DNA from: Bacteroidales bacterium
GTDB taxonomy: Bacteria > Bacteroidota > Bacteroidia > Bacteroidales > VadinHA17
Length of the DNA: 38,202 nucleotides
Assembly: GCA_021163295.1 (NCBI GenBank)
Contig: JAGGXD010000262.1
Location: forward strand, 1-38,202
Direction: 5' to 3'
Positions 33,269 through 38,202 of the stretch are shown piece by piece; within the stretch, counting starts at the first letter, position 1; every line of letters begins with the position of its first letter. The notes under the pieces are model-generated. The model did no database searches and was not told the origin of the DNA. It saw nothing but the letters and a program-made list of their open reading frames with translations. Both the position numbers and the translations under genes were made by a program.

Positions 33269-34270
33269 ATGCTTACACCCAGGTTTTGCTTCATCTTTTT
33301 GGTTATCAGTCTTCTAACAATAGTTGGAGTTGGTCAGGAAGATAAAAAAACATTCATGGAAAAAACGGTCCCAATTGCTAACCTTTACAGCAACTTTCAT
33401 ACTCAATTAAATGGTAACTACCTTGGGTTTGATGTTGAACGGGCATATCTTGGTTTTAAAACCCGGCTGAATGCCAATTACTCTATTATTATGAAGTTAG
33501 ATATCGGGAGCCCGGATGATGTATCTGCCTATTCAAAGATTAAGAGATATGCTTACTTCAAGAATGCAGCTTTAATTTTTACCCGGGGAAGATTTACATT
33601 TCATGCAGGTCTTACGGATACTTACCAATTTAAAGTACAGGAGAAATTCTGGACCAGAAGGTACATATACAGGAGTTTTCAGGATGAATACAGGTTCACT
33701 CCCTCTGCAGATATTGGAGTTGGCCTTAAATATGACCATAAGGATTGGTTAACAGCCGATATTTCGTTTATGAACGGGGAAGGATACTCACAACCCCAGT
33801 TCGATAATTCATTCAGAACCGGATTGGGTGTAACATTGAAGCCCATTAAAGTTCTGCTTTTCAGATTCTATTATGATTTTATGGAAAAAAACGCCGTACT
33901 CCAAAGTACCATTGCATCTTTTGTTGGTTTCCAAACGAAAAACTTTAACCTGGCTACGGAATTTAATTATCGGATCAACGACGAATATGAAAAGAATCAG
34001 GATCGCTGGGGATTTTCAATTTACTCCTGCTACAGATTTATAAAGAAATGGGAAGTTTTTACACGATACGATTACCTGACATCAAAAACTTTAACAGGAG
34101 AGAACTATGGTTGGAATTACAGCAAAGATGGAAGTGCATTGCTGGCAGGTTTACAGTACCAACCAGAAACATTTTTAAAAATTGCACTCAGTTACCGGGA
34201 TTGGGTTCCCTATCCGCCTAACCTGGATAACTCCCGTTTTATTTTTGTCAATCTTGAATTCAAAATTTAG
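33269..34270 (+). CDS. Porin-like outer-membrane barrel
   Basis: About 333 residues from the ATG at 33269. The earlier TTG at 33236 overlaps a -7-like element (TTGCTTTG, 33236-33243), so it is unlikely to be the start. A signal peptide ends near VGVGQ. The rest is a series of amphipathic strands with many Tyr/Phe (FDVERAYLGFKTRLNANYSI, RGRFTFHAGLTDTYQF, KVLLFRFYYDFMEKN, SRFIFVNLEFKI), and the final strand ends in an aliphatic residue after Lys. The pattern resembles OprO/OprP-type and other short porins, a guess strengthened by the Pho-like array upstream. It is 8 bp ahead of the second beta-helix lipoprotein and surely co-transcribed. Confidence 0.75.
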   Translation: MLTPRFCFIFLVISLLTIVGVGQEDKKTFMEKTVPIANLYSNFHTQLNGNYLGFDVERAYLGFKTRLNANYSIIMKLDIGSPDDVSAYSKIKRYAYFKNAALIFTRGRFTFHAGLTDTYQFKVQEKFWTRRYIYRSFQDEYRFTPSADIGVGLKYDHKDWLTADISFMNGEGYSQPQFDNSFRTGLGVTLKPIKVLLFRFYYDFMEKNAVLQSTIASFVGFQTKNFNLATEFNYRINDEYEKNQDRWGFSIYSCYRFIKKWEVFTRYDYLTSKTLTGENYGWNYSKDGSALLAGLQYQPETFLKIALSYRDWVPYPPNLDNSRFIFVNLEFKI

Positions 34271-34278
34271 AAAATTAT

Positions 34279-35628
34279 ATGAAACCCGGCTTGTTCTGTT
34301 TTTTGGTTTCTCTAATAATTCTCCTTAGCTTGCCCTCATGCAGGAAGGGTAGCATTCCTCTTGGTGAGACTGATGTTATAAGTGACGCTGGTCAGGGTAC
34401 AGGAACCACAACCTGGACAAAAAACAAAGAATACATTCTGGAAGGTTTTGTTTTTGTAAATCCAGGTCAAACACTGACTATAGAAGCAGGAACTGTCATT
34501 CGGGGAAAAACAGGACAGGGAGAGTTTGCCAGTGCACTTATTGTTGCAAGGGGCGGAAAAATTATCGCGGAAGGAACACTCTATGAACCAATTATTTTTA
34601 CTGTGGAAGGAGACGATCTGCAAGGATCAGTTCCGGTCCATGCTAAAGGATTATGGGGTGGAGTAATTATTCTCGGTCAGGCAAAACTTAATACAGAAGA
34701 GAATGAGGCACATATTGAAGGCATACCTATAACTGAACCCCGCGGGATATATGGTGGAACCCTTGATGATGACAACTCCGGAGTTTTACGGTATGTATCC
34801 ATCAGGCATGGCGGAACCAATATCGGTGAGGGTAATGAGATAAACGGACTTACACTCGGAGGGGTTGGTTCGGGTACAACTATAAATCACGTAGAGAGTA
34901 TCTCCAATTTAGATGATGGTATTGAATGTTTTGGTGGCAGTGTTAATCTGAAGTACATTGTTGTTTCGTATTGCGGTGATGATGCATTTGATGCAGATTT
35001 CGGGTACAATGGTAAGATACAGTTTATGCTGGCTATTCAATCCCCGGAAACCGGGGATCATCTAATTGAAATTACAGGTGGATTGCCACCAGGATATGGA
35101 CTACCCTACTCTCTTCCTTCCATTTACAACTTTACCGGAATTGGTAGAGGACTTAATACCGGCCGGGGTCTTATAAATATAGCTGCAAACGGTGCCGGAA
35201 AAATTCATAATTCAATTTTTACTGACCAGGACCTTGGGATTCTTGTTGAAAAAACCTTCGTGGAACAAGATGCATTTAAACAAATCGAACGCGGAAATCT
35301 GGCTATAGAATGCAACAGTTTCTGGAATGTCCGGGAGGACGATTCAATATCAATTTTTCAGGTAGAGGCAGAACCTGGTGTTGATGTCAGTATACCATCA
35401 GAATTCTTGAAAAATTACTTCACACTTTCACATAGTGAAATTATTGATTATGGTATTGGTCGTATCAACGGCAGGTTAAATATCTCACCGGATTCTGTCA
35501 AATTCGGCAATCTTGTATCATCTCCTGATAGCTGGTTCGATCCTGTAACATTCAAGGGTGCATTTAAAGATCAAAATTGGATACTGGGCTGGACATTGCT
35601 CTATGAGGAGGGGAAAATTGACTTCTAA
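34279..35628 (+). CDS. Beta-helix-like lipoprotein 2, paralogue of 27812-29263
   Basis: 449 residues. The signal LIILLSLPSC gives a lipidated Cys21 followed by RKGS, with no acidic export signal, so it may stay on the periplasmic face, unlike its paralogue. The body repeats the same landmarks in the same order: GQGTGTTTWT, QTLTIEAGTVIRGK, ALIVARGGKII, YVSIRHGGTNIGEGNEINGL, GGVGSGTT, DDGIECFGG, SYCGDDAFD, NWILGWTLLYEE. The two clearly arose by duplication. It follows the porin gene by 8 bp, so one paralogue is paired with a TonB receptor and the other with a porin. Molecular function is unknown. Confidence 0.8.
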   Translation: MKPGLFCFLVSLIILLSLPSCRKGSIPLGETDVISDAGQGTGTTTWTKNKEYILEGFVFVNPGQTLTIEAGTVIRGKTGQGEFASALIVARGGKIIAEGTLYEPIIFTVEGDDLQGSVPVHAKGLWGGVIILGQAKLNTEENEAHIEGIPITEPRGIYGGTLDDDNSGVLRYVSIRHGGTNIGEGNEINGLTLGGVGSGTTINHVESISNLDDGIECFGGSVNLKYIVVSYCGDDAFDADFGYNGKIQFMLAIQSPETGDHLIEITGGLPPGYGLPYSLPSIYNFTGIGRGLNTGRGLINIAANGAGKIHNSIFTDQDLGILVEKTFVEQDAFKQIERGNLAIECNSFWNVREDDSISIFQVEAEPGVDVSIPSEFLKNYFTLSHSEIIDYGIGRINGRLNISPDSVKFGNLVSSPDSWFDPVTFKGAFKDQNWILGWTLLYEEGKIDF

Positions 35629-35663
35629 TTTATGGATCCCTGACTTTTATTACTTCCTGCATA

Positions 35664-37217
35664 TCACGGTTGATGCTGAGGCCGTAGTAAATCATTAATT
35701 GTCTTCACAGGATTGAATGTTTCAATGGGTGTTTCAACAAATATTGTATTCCAGTCAGACATTGCTCCATTCCATAATCCGGGAAGTTCCTGGGCTTTCA
35801 GGTCCCTTCCGTCTTTTGATTTTTTTGAAATAAATCCGGTTTTCGGATCTCTGAATTTTAGCAGGTCAAATTTTTTGCCTTTATAATCTTTTGTTCCGCA
35901 GACAATATCAACAGGGTTAAAGTGCGTTGATAGTTCCACTATCTTTTTTTGTTCCGGATTATCCATATCTATCTGGGATGTTTCTACAACCTGAAGTGAT
36001 ACGGAGCCATCATGATTTACTGCAAGAAATGGTCCGCCTCCCGGCTCACCCTCATTAACAACCATTCCACATACCCGCACAGGGCGGTTAAGTTTTTCCC
36101 TTATATAATCCAGTTTTTCTTTATAGGTTAAATCATGGTATCCCGCAGGCGGTTTGACACATAACCGGTTTTCAAGAAACCGCTCCAGCTCTTCAATTTT
36201 CTCTTTAACAGGCTCATTCGTTTCGTCAAGAAAACGCAGATAATTAAAAATCTTTTCCTGGTATTCCAAAAGAATTCCAGCCAGGCACTTCTTATAATAC
36301 ACAGTGGCAGATCTCAACCTGTCCGGAGTAATATTATCGATATTCTTAATAAAGATGATATCAGCATCCAAATGGTTCAGGTTTTCAAGCAATGCTCCAT
36401 GTCCTCCCGGACGGAACAAAATTGAACCATCTTCTTCACGGAATGGCAGGTTATCCATATCAACGGCAATAGTGTCTGTAGATGATTTCTGAATACTAAA
36501 TTCAATTTCAAAATGTGATGATAATTTTTTTTCCAAAAAACTCTTTCTATCCGCAAATTTTTTCCGGAACAATTCAATATGTTCAGGAGAAACTGTAAAA
36601 TGTATCTTTACCAGATTCTTATTATCCTTGCAATGGTGACTTCCCTCAACAAGATGCTCCTCAAATGAAGTTCGGGATCTGTCTTTATACATATGGAACA
36701 ATAACAAACCTTTTGGCATATTACCGTAATTCAGACCTTTTTCTTCGAGCAGAAGTTCAAGCAGAAGTTCATAATCAGAAGGATTAACCGGTATAGAGAA
36801 TTCCTTTCCGTTTGATTCAAATTTTGTTTTTAACACATTAAAAAATGCAAAATCATCGATCCTGTCAAAAACCTGTTTTACACCGGGATATTTTTCTAAA
36901 AGATCATTTTGTGGTTTGCCGTCAGATTTTGTTAATTCATAATAGCATTCAAATAACTCCTTAAACATCCGTGATGCAGCTCCGGAAGCCGGAACAAATT
37001 TCAGCAATTCTTTTTTTCTCCCTTTGTTTTCGAAAACCTCAGTATAAAACTGAAGTTCAGTCTTATCACATTTTATTATTCCATGTTTTATTGTTGCCGG
37101 AGAATCAAGGATAAGATATGGGAATCCGGAACGAAAGTTGTTAATCTGAGTTATTACCTGACTAATTTCCAGTCCTTTAGATTTAAACTGTTTATAGTCG
37201 GCTTGTGAGAATTCCAT
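35664..37217 (-). CDS. DUF4301 family protein, possibly a nucleotidyltransferase
   Basis: 517 residues, cytoplasmic. It matches the Bacteroidota family DUF4301 by the block FVPASGAASRMFKELFE at about 75-90. The GAASRM loop followed later by MPKGLLLFH (Lys169) and RPGGHGALLENLN (269-281) recalls the glycine-rich loop, catalytic Lys and substrate loop of sugar-nucleotide pyrophosphorylases (GxGTRM...PK). I infer a GT-A/NTP-transferase-like fold with an insertion of about 80 residues between loop and Lys. No partner gene supports a pathway; a pyrimidine-rich repeat tract separates it from iorB. Confidence 0.8.
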   Translation of the reverse strand: MEFSQADYKQFKSKGLEISQVITQINNFRSGFPYLILDSPATIKHGIIKCDKTELQFYTEVFENKGRKKELLKFVPASGAASRMFKELFECYYELTKSDGKPQNDLLEKYPGVKQVFDRIDDFAFFNVLKTKFESNGKEFSIPVNPSDYELLLELLLEEKGLNYGNMPKGLLLFHMYKDRSRTSFEEHLVEGSHHCKDNKNLVKIHFTVSPEHIELFRKKFADRKSFLEKKLSSHFEIEFSIQKSSTDTIAVDMDNLPFREEDGSILFRPGGHGALLENLNHLDADIIFIKNIDNITPDRLRSATVYYKKCLAGILLEYQEKIFNYLRFLDETNEPVKEKIEELERFLENRLCVKPPAGYHDLTYKEKLDYIREKLNRPVRVCGMVVNEGEPGGGPFLAVNHDGSVSLQVVETSQIDMDNPEQKKIVELSTHFNPVDIVCGTKDYKGKKFDLLKFRDPKTGFISKKSKDGRDLKAQELPGLWNGAMSDWNTIFVETPIETFNPVKTINDLLRPQHQP

Positions 37218-37231
37218 TATTGGTTAATTTG

Positions 37232-37252
37232 TAATTTCTAATTTCTAATTTC
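37232..37252. repeat. 7-bp tandem repeat, 3 copies
   Basis: TAATTTC three times in succession, followed by a partial TAATTG. It lies between the DUF4301 and iorB genes, about 15 bp upstream of the DUF4301 start codon. Confidence 0.75.
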
Positions 37253-37288
37253 TAATTGATTGGCTAATTTGTCGCTCTTCCCTTTACC

Positions 37289-37306
37289 CCCTCTATTCCC
37301 TCTAAT
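37289..37306. repeat. 9-bp repeat at the iorB stop
   Basis: CCCTCTATT and CCCTCTAAT, the same 9-mer as in the array at 98-160. The iorB stop codon (37302-37304) is within the second copy. Confidence 0.75.
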
Positions 37307-37868
37307 CCCTTCTTCCCATATGAAATGCATCAATATTCACCTTAACAACTTCTTCTCCCTTTCTTCCGAACAATTTCTGAATCCCTTTCTCAAAATTCTC
37401 AATTGGAATATCGATGTACAGTGAAGCTGCACCCAGCATAATAATATTTGCGCTTCTTGGTGAACCCAAATCCATCGCCATTTTATCCGCATCAAGGATC
37501 AGATGATTTGGAATCTTTTTAATTTCCTCCTTTATTTTTTCAATGTCCGGATAATCCGGAATATTGATATATGGTTTAGAGTTTGTTACCAGCCAACCAT
37601 TATCTGATAAATAAGGCAGGTAACGAAGTGACTCCATCGGCTCAACAGAAAGAATAAGGTCAGCCTGCCCAAAGGGAATAAGGTCAGAGGCAATCTCTAT
37701 ATCAGATAATCGCAGATTTGACTGTACTGCCCCTCCCCTCTGACTCATTCCATGTACCTCTGCCTGTTTAAGATATAACTCACTTTCAAGAGCAGCCAAA
37801 CCTATTGCAGCTGCAATGGTTAATATACCTTGTCCGCCTACACCTGAGAGAATAATATCACTTTTCAT
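37302..37868 (-). CDS. iorB: Indolepyruvate oxidoreductase, beta subunit
   Basis: 188 residues. This is the gamma-type domain of the 2-oxoacid:ferredoxin oxidoreductase family. With IorA it converts arylpyruvates (from Trp, Phe, Tyr) and CoA to aryl-acetyl-CoA and CO2. Motifs: DIILSGVGGQGILTIA at the N-terminus, EVHGMSQRGGAVQSNLR near 38, and the later SPRSANIIMLGAA. Length is typical. It overlaps the 3' end of iorA by 11 bp, so the two are translated together. Its final codons come from a 9-bp repeat. Confidence 0.93.
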   Translation of the reverse strand: MKSDIILSGVGGQGILTIAAAIGLAALESELYLKQAEVHGMSQRGGAVQSNLRLSDIEIASDLIPFGQADLILSVEPMESLRYLPYLSDNGWLVTNSKPYINIPDYPDIEKIKEEIKKIPNHLILDADKMAMDLGSPRSANIIMLGAASLYIDIPIENFEKGIQKLFGRKGEEVVKVNIDAFHMGRRD

Positions 37869-38202
37869 TTGATTTTTTCTTTTTTAATAAATTTTGAACG
37901 CATTCACGTTGCGCAAGAATCACAGAAACACCATTATATTTAAGCTCCTCTTTAATTGTTTTTACATTATCCTTATGATTTTTTTTCAATGGCACAATCA
38001 ATTTCAGATGTTCTTTCTCTACTCCTAAACCATTACAAATATCATAAAGATGGTTTGTGCCTAATGAATGCTGCCCACCGGTCATGGCTGTGGTAGAGTT
38101 ATCTGAAATGATCAGGGTTATATGGGATTTCTTATAAACCGCATCCAGAAGACCTGTCATTCCTGAATGTGTAAAAGTTGAATCTCCTATTACAGCAACA
38201 GA
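37858..38202 (-). CDS. iorA: Indolepyruvate oxidoreductase, alpha subunit (3' part), without C-terminal ferredoxin domain
   Basis: The gene enters from beyond the window edge; the reading frame is open through 38202. The visible 114 residues are the end of the TPP-binding domain (VIGDSTFTHSGMTGLLDA, then SDNSTTAMTGGQHSLG, the GDS...N cofactor motif). They stop after VSVILAQRECVQNLLKKKKS. In the usual IorA this point is followed by a ferredoxin-like domain with two [4Fe-4S] clusters (CxxCxxC...CP motifs). Here the stop codon comes first and iorB starts 11 bp before it, so the cluster domain is absent. Confidence 0.9.
   Translation of the reverse strand, partial: SVAVIGDSTFTHSGMTGLLDAVYKKSHITLIISDNSTTAMTGGQHSLGTNHLYDICNGLGVEKEHLKLIVPLKKNHKDNVKTIKEELKYNGVSVILAQRECVQNLLKKKKSNEK

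Noticed and set aside
37302-37857. Frameshifted ferredoxin domain downstream of iorA
   Set aside because: The sequence is fully occupied by intact iorB, and no CxxCxxC motifs occur in other frames that I could see.

Overview
The window is AT-rich chromosomal DNA from a member of the Bacteroidota, probably a fermentative Bacteroidales- or Marinilabiliales-like anaerobe. The signs are TonB-dependent receptors with an N-terminal carboxypeptidase-regulatory domain, Bacteroidota-type promoters (TTTG or GTTG about 20 nt upstream of TAnnTTTG), lipoproteins, PyrD/PyrK, and kinase-based energy metabolism. I saw no rRNA, tRNA, CRISPR array, transposase or phage gene. Species cannot be read from the sequence.

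Layout. (1) 163-6998, minus strand: a chemotaxis operon reading STAS, CheY, CheA, CheW, chemoreceptor, CheR, then a histidine-kinase-like protein whose phospho-acceptor His is replaced by Asn. No CheB is present. (2) 7200-7785: a small J-domain protein and a ribbon-helix-helix protein behind a clear promoter. (3) 7789-10135: an NTF2-like lipoprotein, then pyrD and pyrK. (4) 10224-11360: an XRE-family regulator whose 700-bp upstream region carries six copies of a TTACAWATGTAA palindrome, one of them on its own -7 element. (5) 11361-13153: a DAACS symporter and a small beta-barrel protein. (6) 13411-19454: an SDR oxidoreductase facing a fermentation operon, pta-hbd-ackA-ptb-buk, with an FNR/CRP-like palindrome upstream. 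(7) 19952-24102: a large FAD/Fe-S oxidoreductase and a membrane-anchored protein of unknown function, separated by a strong terminator. (8) 24420-35628: a putative phosphate-starvation locus. It holds a Pit-type transporter, a PhoB-like response regulator, two paralogous beta-helix-like lipoproteins, a TonB-dependent receptor, a MORN-repeat protein, a detached carboxypeptidase-regulatory domain and a porin-like barrel. (9) 35664-38202: a DUF4301 protein and iorB with the 3' end of iorA.

The most interesting signal is in region 8. The intergenic regions upstream of pit, between the response regulator and the first lipoprotein, and between the small regulatory-domain gene and the porin all carry TTAA-type repeats in strict 11-bp register. 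This is the geometry of a PhoB box. It links the uncharacterised envelope proteins to phosphate and suggests an outer-membrane uptake system built from a TonB receptor, lipoproteins and a porin, with no SusD-type partner.

A second pattern runs through the whole window. Tandem repeats with 7-, 8- or 9-bp units lie at gene ends, and the stop codons of several unrelated genes (kinase-like protein, XRE regulator, ackA, iorB) fall inside or at the edge of such tracts; the cheW tail is encoded by one.
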